Counted from the first letter of the stretch, positions 15,401 to 24,807 are shown. The stretch is 64,000 bases of DNA from an uncultured Marinifilum sp. (GCF_963677195.1 NZ_OY781918.1:1228923-1292922); one strand, 5' to 3'. The notes: generated by a model not told the origin, from the letters alone. A program made the numbers and translations.

Positions 15401-18400
15401 GTGAATCATAATTTTGAAACTTCTAATCTTGATAATTGGCAAAATACAAGCGATTGGGCAATTTCTACCTATGAGCCCATTAATGATAATTATTCATTAA
15501 AGCATAATCTTACCAACCAAAGTGGCTCAAGTTTTATTACAGGTAAAATGCTTAATTACAAGCCCGAAATTGGAACTTTGCAATGGACTTTTATTATTCG
15601 AAATGGTGATTGGGATCCGTCATCGGGAAACTCTTTTGCTTTTCACCTGTTTATGGATAATTATGATCCAAATAAGGCAGATATCAAATATTCTGTTGGT
15701 GTTAATCTTAGTGGTTCAAACGATTTACTTAGTTTATGGAAAACAGAGCAAAATAAAGCGGAACAATTAATTGTTTCAGGTTTTAATTGGAATGAATTTG
15801 AAGATGTTGCAGTGCAGGTTAGATACGAAGCAAATGGAAAATGGACCTTAAATTATAATCGTTTGGGTGATACAAGTAATTGGTTTTCTGCGGGAAAAGT
15901 AATGTCAATTATTAATGCTGATATTAAAGATTGGTTTTATGCATTACAATTTAACTTTGAAACAGCATCGAGAGCAGGAGAACTTTGGTTCGATGATTTA
16001 AAAATAGAATCGGGAAATACTGCTCCTTTTATAAAATCATACGAAATAATGGGTAGGGATTCAATTTTAATTAGCTTTTCTGAAGATATTGATATTGACA
16101 AATCTCTACTTTCCGAAAATTTTAAAGTTTCTATTAATGATATTGTTTTTAATGATTATTCAATAATTGCGGGAGAAAATGAATCGCAGGTTTTATTATT
16201 AATGAATTCAGTTTTGCTAACTGGTAATTATTTCATTGAAATATTTAATATTACAGATAAGAATGGGGCAATAAATAAAAAGGATACTATTGCGTTTGAA
16301 TATTTAGCTCCGGCACAGACATACGATGTGCTAATAAACGAAATAATGGCCGACGAAAATCCGACCAAGGGTTTACCAGAATACGAATACATCGAGCTTT
16401 ATAACACAAGAGATTATCCTGTATCTGTTGAAAACTGGCTATTAAAAGTGGGAGCTAAAGAGGTGAACTTATCTGCCGACACTCTTGCGGCCAATTCATA
16501 TTTAATTCTTTGCTCGACTTCGGCAGCAGAATTTTTTGCAGACTATGGAAATGTTCTGGGAGTAAGCGGTTTTCCAGGATTAACGAATTCGGGAGCAGAG
16601 ATAGAAATTTTATCGCCAACAGCCGAACAAATCGATAAAATTGCTTACTCCGATTCCTGGTACAAATCGGCCGAAAAAGAAGATGGAGGTTGGTCTTTAG
16701 AGCGAATAGATCCGATGAATACCTGCAGTACTTACGGCAATTGGTCTGCTTCGGTAAACGAAAAAGGAGGAACTCCGGGAAGTTTAAATTCCATTTACAG
16801 CGAAAATATTGATACTACATTGCCGCTTGTAAGTCAGTTTAAACAGCTTTCAGCAAATAAAATTTCCATCGATTTTAGTGAGTATATGGATACGCTTAGT
16901 CTGAAAGAAATATCTAACTATACGCTTGAGAACAATGCAATAAATAATTTGGAATTACTTTCGGCCAATAAGTTAGAGCTGAGTTTTGAGAATATATTTA
17001 CAGATGGCGAAATTCAGGAACTCAGCGTAAGTAATTTGCAGGATGAGTGCGGCAATGTTCTGGATACAGTTCTAAGTTTTATCCGATACGAAATTCATGA
17101 GAACGATGTAGTAATAAACGAAATAATGGCCGACGAAAATCCGACCAAGGGTTTACCAGAATACGAATACATCGAGCTTTATAACACAAGAGATTATCCT
17201 GTATCTGTTGAAAACTGGCTATTAAAAGTGGGAGCTAAAGAGGTGAACTTATCTGCCGACACTCTTGCGGTCAATTCATATTTAATTCTTTGCTCGACTT
17301 CGGCAGCAGAATTTTTTGCAGACTATGGAAATGTTCTGGGAGTAAGCGGTTTTTCTGGATTAACGAATTCGGGAGCAGAGATAGAAATTTTATCGCCAAC
17401 AGGCGAACAAATCGATAAAATTGCTTACTCCGATTCTTGGTACAAATCGGCCGAAAAAGAAGATGGCGGTTGGTCTTTAGAGCGAATAGATCCGATGAAT
17501 ACTGCCTGGCAAGAACCTAATTGGTCTGCTTCTGAAGATTTAACTGGGGGAACTCCCGGAAAAGTAAACTCAGTTTATGCAGAAAATAGGGATCTTAATA
17601 ATCCAGAAATAGTTAAACTTGAAGTAAAATCTGCAAATTCGCTAGCTGTATTTTTTTCAGAACCTATGCTCGAGGAGGAAATGTTAAACTTAAAAAATAT
17701 TGAGCTTTTGCCTGATTTAGAATATCCTGAAAAAGTAATTAACATTGATGGAAAAGGAGTTGAGTATGACTTAATGTTTGGGAATGAACTTCTTGGAAAT
17801 TCACAGTATGAATTAATTTTTTCTGATCTTATTACTGATTTAGCAGGAAATTCTTTATTAGAACAAAAAGTTGAATTTTCGGTTCCTGTTGATATTTCTA
17901 AAGGAGATGTTGTAATTAATGAAGTTTTATTCAATCCATTGTCAGGAGGATCCGACTATGTTGAACTTTATAATGTATCGGATAATATTTTAGATTTATC
18001 GAACTTATATTTAGCAAAAAGAGATGAAAACCTAATTTTAACCGATAGTACAAAGCTATCCGATGAGCAACTTTTATTTCAGCCCAATTCCTTTATTTTA
18101 ATATCTTCCGATACAACTAATGTAATTGAGAATTATTTTACCAATAATCCGGAAGTATTTTATGAAATAAAAATTCCAAATTATAGCGATAAGGAAGGAC
18201 GTGTGGTTCTTTTAAGCGATTTGGAAGTAATAGACGATTTTGCTTATAAGGAAAAAATGCATTTTGATTTATTAGCTTCTGTAGATGGAGTAGCCTTGGA
18301 AAGAATAAATCCGAATGCTGATACAAATAGTGAATCTAATTGGCAATCGGCAGCTCAGAATGTTGGTTTTGGAACACCAGGTTTAGAAAATTCTGTTTAT

Positions 18401-18739
18401 AATAATTTTGAAAATCAGGAATCGGAAGTTAGTCTTTCCACAAAAATATTTACGCCTGATAACGATGGGAAGGATGATCGTTTATATATTAATTTTAAAT
18501 TAAAGGAAGATGGTTTTGTGGTAAATATCCGCATTTATAATTCTATTGGTAAAGAGCTTAGAAAACTAGCAAGTAATCTTTATTTATCTTCAGAAGATAA
18601 AGTATATTGGGATGGTTTAAATGCAAAAAAGGAAAGATTACCAATTGGTATTTATATGGTATATATAGAATTATTTAATACCGATGGAGAGCGTAAGGTA
18701 TTTAAAAAGACATGTGTACTGGGAGGTAGATTTAAATAA
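12428..18739 (+). CDS. Large secreted protein with lamin-tail domains and a CHU_C/FlgD-like C-terminal domain
   Basis: 2103 residues with a signal peptide (MKKTLSSKLLLILILLAS...YA). The first 1290 residues hold repeated Ig/adhesin-like segments (the pattern EFFSL..A.DENQNIDKD recurs at about 370, 690 and 910) and a concanavalin-like segment near 1000-1190. Lamin-tail domains begin at about 1300, 1560 and 1830, the first two (INEIMADENPTKGLPEYEY) almost identical. The last 100 residues (FTPDNDGKDD ... VYWDGLNA ... GIYMVYIEL) resemble the CHU_C/FlgD-like domain that sends proteins through the type IX secretion system. Probably a cell-surface adhesin or matrix protein. It stands alone, divergent from asd. 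Confidence 0.85.
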   Translation: MKKTLSSKLLLILILLASNGVYADDIWTQNFSDNLNKGYWGGGSDMLEVVDWTLDVTNCDLADDADYVKVVETSGGRLEAVDCDGEAVWESKSIDISNFTNCAISIITAETGTSTNDEKYIKCFYKLDGGSEIAFDSNAENIGNWDNSEAQVSGLNASSLVIVVRLNNPLSSNKVYFDDIVVSGDPVVIEADRLTKITIADNPISSQLIDSKIDTAEEAISCFLFDIDETNLATDGMATKISRMTFFNSNPENSLNWANSLGGVLLFANENQIIPENVRISSDSIVLDFTNGQIEIPEGEKLNFDLRCFLNSQNPLDDGKNIAFKIAEGAKGFQSFNDGSAFSETNAEVLSAIHSIDVNASELAFSDVSDNIKRNQYFSISVLAVDEFKNIDKDETREVTLSLHSGDNELFSDSGFNKLFVEGKSVFDSLYYQIVDTIKLISKSEGFPDLISDEIVIYNTFNSDVLSVNWNPSDTLFSSLKVTELDRKEVFRFSVLDGGEDGVSTLLKEIRIHESENNQLDWDKAIGEFFIYRDNVELDANLSVENNFLQIEFAETENGREIQSENLAEFSIYCYLKEGETADGEIFQMEIDKSGEFWEIDSQGSGLKPEFTDNIIGPEFICEVKGSEMKFREIPKSVNFQKEFIVEIELLDEFGNIDENSSIQIELSLASGTGELLSSEGLVRNSEEGKFTWNDLVYNKAENFTIQAESDSLKTILSDNISGVDSNSTIEFTSEINQTLLNPLSCNQESAIPVLNFKIKDSGEYDNLATLITSLKFYKDETNDSFNWKKHIAGALIKSGGELIASTTDIEEDYIRFNSSKGVVEIVNATEKDFQLGIYFRKSQLPDNKTFKLKIPKENYDWKTGTNSSKLADVLNENIISETFTLNVKLSKLSFISAPYNVLDSSEFFSLKIAACDENQNIDKDATLPFDIEFINGAGELKYSETKPNIENGFAEINSLKYIGTQNFSLVLKSEYLSDTCQIFLGEDEINVNHNFETSNLDNWQNTSDWAISTYEPINDNYSLKHNLTNQSGSSFITGKMLNYKPEIGTLQWTFIIRNGDWDPSSGNSFAFHLFMDNYDPNKADIKYSVGVNLSGSNDLLSLWKTEQNKAEQLIVSGFNWNEFEDVAVQVRYEANGKWTLNYNRLGDTSNWFSAGKVMSIINADIKDWFYALQFNFETASRAGELWFDDLKIESGNTAPFIKSYEIMGRDSILISFSEDIDIDKSLLSENFKVSINDIVFNDYSIIAGENESQVLLLMNSVLLTGNYFIEIFNITDKNGAINKKDTIAFEYLAPAQTYDVLINEIMADENPTKGLPEYEYIELYNTRDYPVSVENWLLKVGAKEVNLSADTLAANSYLILCSTSAAEFFADYGNVLGVSGFPGLTNSGAEIEILSPTAEQIDKIAYSDSWYKSAEKEDGGWSLERIDPMNTCSTYGNWSASVNEKGGTPGSLNSIYSENIDTTLPLVSQFKQLSANKISIDFSEYMDTLSLKEISNYTLENNAINNLELLSANKLELSFENIFTDGEIQELSVSNLQDECGNVLDTVLSFIRYEIHENDVVINEIMADENPTKGLPEYEYIELYNTRDYPVSVENWLLKVGAKEVNLSADTLAVNSYLILCSTSAAEFFADYGNVLGVSGFSGLTNSGAEIEILSPTGEQIDKIAYSDSWYKSAEKEDGGWSLERIDPMNTAWQEPNWSASEDLTGGTPGKVNSVYAENRDLNNPEIVKLEVKSANSLAVFFSEPMLEEEMLNLKNIELLPDLEYPEKVINIDGKGVEYDLMFGNELLGNSQYELIFSDLITDLAGNSLLEQKVEFSVPVDISKGDVVINEVLFNPLSGGSDYVELYNVSDNILDLSNLYLAKRDENLILTDSTKLSDEQLLFQPNSFILISSDTTNVIENYFTNNPEVFYEIKIPNYSDKEGRVVLLSDLEVIDDFAYKEKMHFDLLASVDGVALERINPNADTNSESNWQSAAQNVGFGTPGLENSVYNNFENQESEVSLSTKIFTPDNDGKDDRLYINFKLKEDGFVVNIRIYNSIGKELRKLASNLYLSSEDKVYWDGLNAKKERLPIGIYMVYIELFNTDGERKVFKKTCVLGGRFK
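16332..16722 (+). repeat. 391-bp internal duplication, first copy
   Basis: Matches 17112-17502 with 6 mismatches (about 98.5 percent), offset exactly 780 bases, in frame. It encodes a lamin-tail domain; only three residues differ between copies. Sequence outside the unit diverges at once, so the unit was duplicated or gene-converted recently. Confidence 0.95.
17112..17502 (+). repeat. 391-bp internal duplication, second copy
   Basis: Second copy of the lamin-tail domain repeat; amino-acid changes relative to the first copy are Ala to Val, Pro to Ser and Ala to Gly. Confidence 0.95.
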
Positions 18740-18841
18740 CAGAAAATATTGACAATTATAGTTTGTTTACGTAATGTACTTAAACATCGAGCTTTATTGT
18801 TTGATATTTAGTATTGTGATGGTATTATTAAATAATAAAGT

Positions 18842-18869
18842 AAAAGGGGGAATTAATATTTCCCTTTTT
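18842..18869. terminator. Convergent terminator between the lamin-tail gene and lpxK
   Basis: AAAAGGG/CCCTTTTT arms around an AT-rich 12-14 base loop. It overlaps the lpxK stop codon. The stem is short and the call is moderate. Confidence 0.5.
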
Positions 18870-19995
18870 ATATTGAGTTTGTTTTAATATCGTGTAAATT
18901 GCTTGATCGTTTATTTTTACGAACGTAATTTAATATCTGATTATCAAATAAGGATTTATCTTCATTTAAGAATTTAATTCGTAAAGGAACATAAAACAGA
19001 TGTTTCTTAATAATTTGATGATCAATATTCATATCAAAAATTCTAGTTGCATCTTTTTCTGTGGTGATAATTATTTTATTTTCGCCTTTTAACTTTTCAA
19101 ATCGTTTCTGAATCTGATTCACATCTTTTTTATCGAATGCATGATGATCTGGAAAATGAAGTTCTTCAATTACATCCGAAAAGTTATCTAAATATTCTTT
19201 TAAGGGTTTTGGGTTTGCAATTCCAGTTACCAGTAAAATGGAGAAATTCTCTTTACCCCAATCCTGATTAACGATATTAATTGCCTGTTTGTTAAAAACC
19301 GGCTGTAAGCTTGCATAATCTAAACAGGTAAAATATAGTTTTTGATAAGGTAAGATATTTAATTCCTTTACAATAATCCTTCTTTCAATAGGAGTCATAT
19401 TTGCCGGAGCTTTACTCACAATTATAATATTTGCTCTGCGTCTTTCATCTGCACTTTCTCTAAGTCTACCATAAGGAAGCATAAAATCACGAGTAATTGG
19501 CCGGTTATAGTCAATTAATAAAACAGATAAACCAGGCTTAATGTGTCTGTGTTGGAATGCATCATCTAAAAGGATAGCGCTTAAATCGTTACCATGTTCG
19601 CTTTTTAAAAGGCTTTTAACTCCATTTACTCTTTTTTTATCAACCGATACTAAGATGTCTGGGAACTTACGTTTAATTTGCATTGGTTCGTCGCCAATTT
19701 GAGAGGCTGTAGAGTTTTCATCGGCAAGTATAAAACCATTGGACTTTCTTTTGTAACCTCTGCTTAGGGTTGCTACTTTATAATCGTCGCATAATAAAGT
19801 AATAAGATATTCAATATGTGGAGTTTTACCGGTTCCTCCTACAGTAATATTACCAACTGATATTACAGGAATTTTAAATTCGTAACTAGATAGAATATTA
19901 ATATCAAATAAAAAATTACGGAAAGCAACAATTAATCCGTAAAGTAAACTAAACGGAAAAAGTAAGCTTTTTAATAAACGAGATAGTGCTTTCAT
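18868..19995 (-). CDS. lpxK: Tetraacyldisaccharide 4'-kinase
   Basis: 375 residues. An N-terminal membrane anchor (LLFPFSLLYGLIVAFRNFLF) is followed by the P-loop-containing VGNITVGGTGKTPHIEYL at about 46-63, then LDDAFQHRHI (the family DD.FQHR motif) and LLIDYNRP. It phosphorylates the 4' position of the lipid A precursor at the inner face of the cytoplasmic membrane. The next gene upstream on the same strand is sppA, but a terminator at 20162-20188 separates them. Confidence 0.95.
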   Translation of the reverse strand: MKALSRLLKSLLFPFSLLYGLIVAFRNFLFDINILSSYEFKIPVISVGNITVGGTGKTPHIEYLITLLCDDYKVATLSRGYKRKSNGFILADENSTASQIGDEPMQIKRKFPDILVSVDKKRVNGVKSLLKSEHGNDLSAILLDDAFQHRHIKPGLSVLLIDYNRPITRDFMLPYGRLRESADERRRANIIIVSKAPANMTPIERRIIVKELNILPYQKLYFTCLDYASLQPVFNKQAINIVNQDWGKENFSILLVTGIANPKPLKEYLDNFSDVIEELHFPDHHAFDKKDVNQIQKRFEKLKGENKIIITTEKDATRIFDMNIDHQIIKKHLFYVPLRIKFLNEDKSLFDNQILNYVRKNKRSSNLHDIKTNSI

Positions 19996-20161
19996 TCAAT
20001 CCTTAATTTAGGCTGTAAAATCAGAATACCAATTCGATTTTAAGTTCTCATAGTCACGATTTATCTACTATTAAAAGTACTTAATAATTTATTAGTATTT
20101 AAATCGAATTAAATATGGCAATATTTTTATCAAGATACTAAGATCGCAGGTATTATTGCAT

Positions 20162-20188
20162 AAAAAAATCCTCAATTTCTTGAGGATT
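20162..20188 (-). terminator. Intrinsic terminator of sppA
   Basis: On the minus strand AATCCTCAA/TTGAGGATT stem with loop GAAA, followed by seven T. Confidence 0.85.
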
Positions 20189-20212
20189 CTTTATGTAAGT
20201 ATGGTATTAAGT

Positions 20213-22009
20213 TTAGTTCAATTCTATTTCGTAAGGTATACGAGCCTGAATTCCACCCAGATTAATTAGGTTTTGAGCTTGATCGTAGAATCTGTAAGTG
20301 TCTCCAAGTTCACCTTTAAGAATTCTAATTTTAGCCTCACCTGTTAATCCTTTAACTAATTCTTCAATTGGATCTTTTTGTTTTGGTAAAGAAACAAGTC
20401 TGTATTCTTCCAAACCAGCTTTTGCTTTAGCAATTTCGATAGCAGTTTCTAAGCCACCTAGTACATCAACTAGTCCGTTTTCCTTTGCATCCATTGCATT
20501 CCAAACTCTACCTTGTGCAACTTCGTGTACTTCATCCATAGTCATATTACGACCTTTAGAAACACGACTTCGGAAGGTATCATATCCATTATTAATAATT
20601 CCCTGAATAATTTCTTTTTCAGTTGGAGTAAATTTTCTAGATGATATTGGTAGAACCATTAAAGGATAAGCACCACCAAAAGCGGAATGTTTGTTTGTGC
20701 CGTAAGAATCGGTAGTAAAACCTATTTTTTCCTTTATTAACTCTTCTCCCGAGAAAAATAATCCATAAATTCCTATAGAACCTGTAATTGTATTTTTATC
20801 GGCAACAATTGTATCTGCTGGGCAGGCAATATAATAACCACCCGAAGCAGCTACATTACCCATTGATGCAATTACTGGTTTCTCTTGTGATGCCAAGTCA
20901 ACTTCTCTCCATATAATATCAGAAACCAATGCACTTCCTCCTGGAGAGTTTACACGCAAAACAATTGCTTTAATTGTTGAATCGCGACGAGCTTTACGAA
21001 TTGTGTTGGCAAGTTCGGGACCAATTTCTGATTCACTCTGTTTCATTCCAATTGCGCCGCTGGCATAAATAACTGCAATCTTATTTTTTGAATATTTTTT
21101 ATCCGAATCGGGAGATTTAGCATAGTCAGAAATACTAACTAATCTTAGTTTCTTGTCTTTTTTAATGTTTGAAAGCTGGCGTAATTTAGCATTCATTTCA
21201 TCCTGATAAATTACATCATCAATTAAATTGTTGTCTTTTGCATCGCTAGCTTTTTTGATTGCGAAATTATCAATCAACTCATTTAATTTTTCAACAGAAA
21301 TACCTCTCTCTTCAGAAATACCAGTAAGTATCTGATTCCAGATGGCTCCAACATACGCCATTGTTTGTTTACGGCTCTCAGCACTCATATCATCTCTAAA
21401 AAATTGCTCGGTAGCCGACTTGTATTTTCCTACTCTAATTACTTGTGCTTCTACACCAATTTTTTGTAAAAATTTACGATAGAATGTCATTTCTCCACCC
21501 ATACCAACAATAAAAAGGCTTGCTTCAGGATTTAAGAAAATACTATCGGCAACAGTGTTTAAGTAGTAGGTTTTTTGAGAATATCCAAAATTGTTATAAC
21601 TAACAATGAATTTTCCACTTTCCTTAAATTCTTTTAGTTTATTTCTAATTTCTTCAATTGAGGCTACGCCACCAAAATTAGCTGATACTTCTCCAATATT
21701 TAAATAAATACCTTCGATTTTATCATCGGTTTTTGCTTTTTCAATACTTTTAAGAATTGTAGTAAGACCAATAGTCGATTTATTACTCATTCCCGGTAAA
21801 TCTATTTCATCTAGAGGATTATCAGTAGATCTATCGGCTAATTGTTTGTCTAATTTAATTTCAAGAATACTTTTATCTTTAATTGTAACAGTCTTATCTG
21901 CACTTGATGCAATACCAGCAATAATCATTATTCCTAAAAAAAGTAGAAGAAATCCACCTATAATAACTCCTACAATAGAAGCAAATGTAAATTTGAAGAA
22001 ACTTTTCAT
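20213..22009 (-). CDS. sppA: Signal peptide peptidase SppA, 67K type
   Basis: 598 residues with one N-terminal membrane helix (IVGVIIGGFLLLFLGIMIIAG) and two ClpP-like domains, the length of the long SppA form. The catalytic lysine is in VGKYKSATEQFF (about residue 196), the catalytic serine in NVAASGGYYIA (about 387), and RVNSPGGSALVSD precedes it. SppA degrades cleaved signal peptides in the membrane. The gene is monocistronic, divergent from folK, with a TATATTTG -7-like box at 22095-22102. Confidence 0.95.
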   Translation of the reverse strand: MKSFFKFTFASIVGVIIGGFLLLFLGIMIIAGIASSADKTVTIKDKSILEIKLDKQLADRSTDNPLDEIDLPGMSNKSTIGLTTILKSIEKAKTDDKIEGIYLNIGEVSANFGGVASIEEIRNKLKEFKESGKFIVSYNNFGYSQKTYYLNTVADSIFLNPEASLFIVGMGGEMTFYRKFLQKIGVEAQVIRVGKYKSATEQFFRDDMSAESRKQTMAYVGAIWNQILTGISEERGISVEKLNELIDNFAIKKASDAKDNNLIDDVIYQDEMNAKLRQLSNIKKDKKLRLVSISDYAKSPDSDKKYSKNKIAVIYASGAIGMKQSESEIGPELANTIRKARRDSTIKAIVLRVNSPGGSALVSDIIWREVDLASQEKPVIASMGNVAASGGYYIACPADTIVADKNTITGSIGIYGLFFSGEELIKEKIGFTTDSYGTNKHSAFGGAYPLMVLPISSRKFTPTEKEIIQGIINNGYDTFRSRVSKGRNMTMDEVHEVAQGRVWNAMDAKENGLVDVLGGLETAIEIAKAKAGLEEYRLVSLPKQKDPIEELVKGLTGEAKIRILKGELGDTYRFYDQAQNLINLGGIQARIPYEIELN

Positions 22010-22192
22010 GACTTTATATAATTTGAGGTTTATATTCTATAGTTACTATCCATTTTTATGAATGGCATAATATTTATGTAAATTTATCTTAAAACAAATA
22101 TATCTAAATAAGATGATATTGTTTTTATTAAATTATCAATTTTCGATATACATTTTGTTTAAACCGATTTCTTTGTTTCTTTTACCGATCAA

Positions 22193-22690
22193 ATGAGACA
22201 AATGGCTAAAGTATATTTTTTAATTGGTGGGAATTTGGGCGATAGAGAACAAATACTCAGTAAAACAGTAAGTTTGTTAAACGAGAGGGTAGGGCGAATT
22301 GTGAAACTTTCCTCTATTTTCGAAACGGAACCGTGGGGATTCCAACACGAATTAAGTTTCCTGAATCAGGTGGTATTTTGTGAAACAGATTTATTGCCGC
22401 TTGAAGTCCTAAACATAACTCAATCTATTGAGCAGGATTTAGGAAGAGTACGTAAGAAGAATCGCTATAGCGAGCGCACTATCGATGTAGATTTATTATT
22501 TTACGACGATTTAATTATGGATACAGAAAGATTGGAGCTTCCACATCCAAGAATGGGAGAGCGAATGTTTGCATTAGCTCCTTTGGCCGAAATTGCACCA
22601 AATTTTATTCATCCGGTAATAAAGAAGACTATTCTGGAAATAAAAAAACATTGTTCCGATTCATCAATAGTTAAAAAATTTAAAGCATAA
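22193..22690 (+). CDS. folK: 2-amino-4-hydroxy-6-hydroxymethyldihydropteridine pyrophosphokinase
   Basis: 165 residues. It matches HPPK in full: FLIGGNLGDRE, FETEPWGF, LGRVRKKNRYSERTIDVDLL with the two metal-binding Asp residues, and LPHPRMGERMFAL. It transfers pyrophosphate from ATP to the folate precursor pterin. An alternative start at 22202 (MAKVYF) is as good as the chosen ATG. It ends in a hairpin shared with convergent upp. Confidence 0.95.
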   Translation: MRQMAKVYFLIGGNLGDREQILSKTVSLLNERVGRIVKLSSIFETEPWGFQHELSFLNQVVFCETDLLPLEVLNITQSIEQDLGRVRKKNRYSERTIDVDLLFYDDLIMDTERLELPHPRMGERMFALAPLAEIAPNFIHPVIKKTILEIKKHCSDSSIVKKFKA

Positions 22691-22692
22691 AT

Positions 22693-22720
22693 AAAGGACT
22701 ACCTAAAAAAGTAGTCCTTT
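22693..22720. terminator. Hairpin between convergent folK and upp
   Basis: Perfect 10-bp stem AAAGGACTAC/GTAGTCCTTT with an 8-base loop; the T-tracts are short on both strands. Confidence 0.7.
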
Positions 22721-22742
22721 GTTATATGTCAGGGTATTCTTA

Positions 22743-23399
22743 TTATCCTAATTTTGCTCCAAAAGCTAAATCGCCTGCATCGCCACAACCTGGAACGATA
22801 TATGATTTAGAATTTAAATCCTTATCAACAGCTCCCATCCAAAGAGTTGTATTCTCTTCAGGTAAACAATTTTTAATAAAATCAACGCCTTCCTGACTTG
22901 CAATAACCGAAACTACATGAACATGCTTAGGAGTTCCCTTGGTAAGCATAGCTTTGTATGCTAATTCCATCGATGAACCAGTTGCTAACATTGGATCTGC
23001 AAGAATTACCACTTTACCATCTATCGATGGAGAAGAGATATATTCAAAGTTGACAGTAAATTTGCCATCATCGGTATGTTTCCTGTAAGCAGAGATAAAT
23101 GCATTTTCAGATCTGTCGAAATAGTTTAAAAGACCAGTATGTAAAGGTAAACCTGCTCTAAGAATAGAAGCGACTACCACTTCGCACGAAGGAAGATTTG
23201 TTTTTGCTTCTCCAAGAGGGGTTTGAATTGATTCTTCAGAGAATTCTAGGACTTTACTGATTTCGTACGCAAAAATTTCACCTACTCTTTCAAGATTTCT
23301 TCTAAAGCGAAGAGGATCATTTTGCACATTTACGTCTCTGATTTCAGCTATAAATTGGTTAAAAAGGGAGTTGTTTGCTCCTAAAGTATGGACCACCAT
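22743..23399 (-). CDS. upp: Uracil phosphoribosyltransferase
   Basis: 218 residues. The PRPP-binding loop is VILADPMLATGSSME, and the uracil-binding end has SYIVPGCGDAGDLAFG. It salvages uracil to UMP using PRPP. The start MVVHTLGANN is usual for Bacteroidota. A TATATTTG at 23435-23428 (minus strand) could be its -7 box. Confidence 0.95.
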   Translation of the reverse strand: MVVHTLGANNSLFNQFIAEIRDVNVQNDPLRFRRNLERVGEIFAYEISKVLEFSEESIQTPLGEAKTNLPSCEVVVASILRAGLPLHTGLLNYFDRSENAFISAYRKHTDDGKFTVNFEYISSPSIDGKVVILADPMLATGSSMELAYKAMLTKGTPKHVHVVSVIASQEGVDFIKNCLPEENTTLWMGAVDKDLNSKSYIVPGCGDAGDLAFGAKLG

Positions 23400-23493
23400 G
23401 TTTTATTATTTAAAAATTAGCTGAGCGCAAATATAACTATATTTCAATAATATCTAAGAATGAAATGAATAAAAATTATAAAGGTAATTTATT

Positions 23494-24189
23494 CTAAATT
23501 AGACCATCATCGGCAAAACTATAGTATTGATTATCACCAATAATTAAATGGTCTAAAATATCTATATTCATAAGTTTTGCAGCTTGTATTGCTTTAGTGG
23601 TAATATCTTTGTCAGCACTCGAAGGAGAAAGGTTTCCTGAAGGATGGTTATGACATAAAATTAGATTTACGGCTTCGAGTTGAAGAGCTTCTTTTAAAAT
23701 GAGTCGAATATCGAATACGGTACCTGTGATACCTCCCGAGGAAACATTTTTAATCTCAACAATTTTGTTGGCCCTATTCATAAATAGAACCCAAAATTCT
23801 TCATGTCCAATATTTTCTACACAGGGAAGAAGAATTTCGAATGCATCTTGGCTACATGTTATTTTTTGCTTTTGCTTGCTTTGAAAAGACTTTTGTCTTC
23901 TGCCTAATTCAAGTGCTGATATAATACCAATTGCCTTGGCTTCTCCTATTCCCCGAATTTTCATTAAATCGTGAATCGATTTTTTGGCCAGTTGGTTTAA
24001 GTCGTTATTGCAGTTGGAAAGTATCGATTTAGCTAGTTCTACAGCCGATTGATTTCGGTTGCCACTACCTATAATAATGGCTAATAGTTCGGCAGAGGAT
24101 AAACTTTTAACACCATTGTACATTAATTTTTCTCTGGGGCGATCTTCTAAGGCCCAGTCTTTAATACTTAATTTATTGTACTCTTTCAT
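23494..24189 (-). CDS. radC: RadC family JAB1/MPN-type protein
   Basis: 231 residues. N-terminal helix-hairpin-helix region (SIHDLMKIRGIGEAKAIGIISA), then the MPN domain with the metal motif LCHNHPSGNLSPSSADKD and a terminal GDNQYYSFAD. Despite the name, a role in repair is not established; the domain is a putative zinc-dependent nuclease or peptidase. It lies downstream of rpsT on the same strand but behind a terminator. Confidence 0.93.
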   Translation of the reverse strand: MKEYNKLSIKDWALEDRPREKLMYNGVKSLSSAELLAIIIGSGNRNQSAVELAKSILSNCNNDLNQLAKKSIHDLMKIRGIGEAKAIGIISALELGRRQKSFQSKQKQKITCSQDAFEILLPCVENIGHEEFWVLFMNRANKIVEIKNVSSGGITGTVFDIRLILKEALQLEAVNLILCHNHPSGNLSPSSADKDITTKAIQAAKLMNIDILDHLIIGDNQYYSFADDGLI

Positions 24190-24272
24190 AGTTACTTGTG
24201 CATTAACTAACTAAAGTTATGAATTTGCTCAAATAATACAAAGTTAGAATAGATAAATTAGGTGCATGCAGA

Positions 24273-24300
24273 AAAAGGGTTCTCAAAAGAGAACCCTTTA
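24273..24300 (-). terminator. Intrinsic terminator of rpsT
   Basis: 11-bp stem AAAGGGTTCTC/GAGAACCCTTT with an AAAA loop (plus-strand reading), followed on the minus strand by a run of T. Confidence 0.85.
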
Positions 24301-24318
24301 TAACAGAGTTATAATGTC

Positions 24319-24570
24319 TTACAGTTTGTTAACGTGTGAAGCTAATTTAGATTTTAAGTTAGCAGCTTTATTCTTATGAATTACGTTGATTTTTGCAAGT
24401 TTATCTAGCATTGCAGTAACCTTTGGAAGTAATTCATTAGCAGCTTCCTTATCTGAAGTAGCACGTAACTTTCTTACAGCATTTCTAGCAGTCTTAGCGT
24501 AATACTTATTGTGTACTCTTTTCTTTTCAGACTGTCTAATTCTTTTAATTGCAGATTGATGATTTGCCAT
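24319..24570 (-). CDS. rpsT: 30S ribosomal protein S20
   Basis: 83 residues, starting [21 protein letters not shown] and ending in the helix [18 protein letters not shown], typical of S20. Very rich in Lys, Arg and Ala. It binds 16S rRNA in the body of the small subunit. It lies 31 bases after the second tRNA-Glu with no promoter or terminator between, so it is probably co-transcribed with the two tRNAs. Confidence 0.95.
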   Translation of the reverse strand: MANHQSAIKRIRQSEKKRVHNKYYAKTARNAVRKLRATSDKEAANELLPKVTAMLDKLAKINVIHKNKAANLKSKLASHVNKL

Positions 24571-24601
24571 CTCTTAAGTTATCTAAATTATTATCTTTTG
24601 G

Positions 24602-24673
24602 TAGTCCGTAGGGGAATCGAACCCCTGTTACCAGGATGAAAACCTGGCGTCCTAACCCCTAGACGAACGGACC
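24602..24673 (-). tRNA. tRNA-Glu (anticodon TTC)
   Basis: 72 bases; acceptor GGTCCGT/ACGGACT, anticodon stem CCAGG/CCTGG around TTTTCAT, T-arm AGGGG-TTCGATT-CCCCT. CCA is not encoded. It is identical to the copy at 24718-24789, 116 bases away. Confidence 0.95.
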
Positions 24674-24717
24674 ATTATTTTTATTATCACAAACAGCAAA
24701 GATGCTGTATTATTTTG

Positions 24718-24789
24718 TAGTCCGTAGGGGAATCGAACCCCTGTTACCAGGATGAAAACCTGGCGTCCTAACCCCTAGACGAACGGACC
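24718..24789 (-). tRNA. tRNA-Glu (anticodon TTC), first copy of the tandem pair
   Basis: Same 72 bases as 24602-24673. It lies first after the promoter and opens the tRNA-tRNA-rpsT unit. Confidence 0.95.
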
Positions 24790-24807
24790 ATTATTTTTAA
24801 AGAGCTG

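Noticed and set aside
16332..17502. Mobile element inside the lamin-tail gene
   Set aside because: The 391-bp copies are in frame, code for a complete domain, and lack inverted ends or target duplications.
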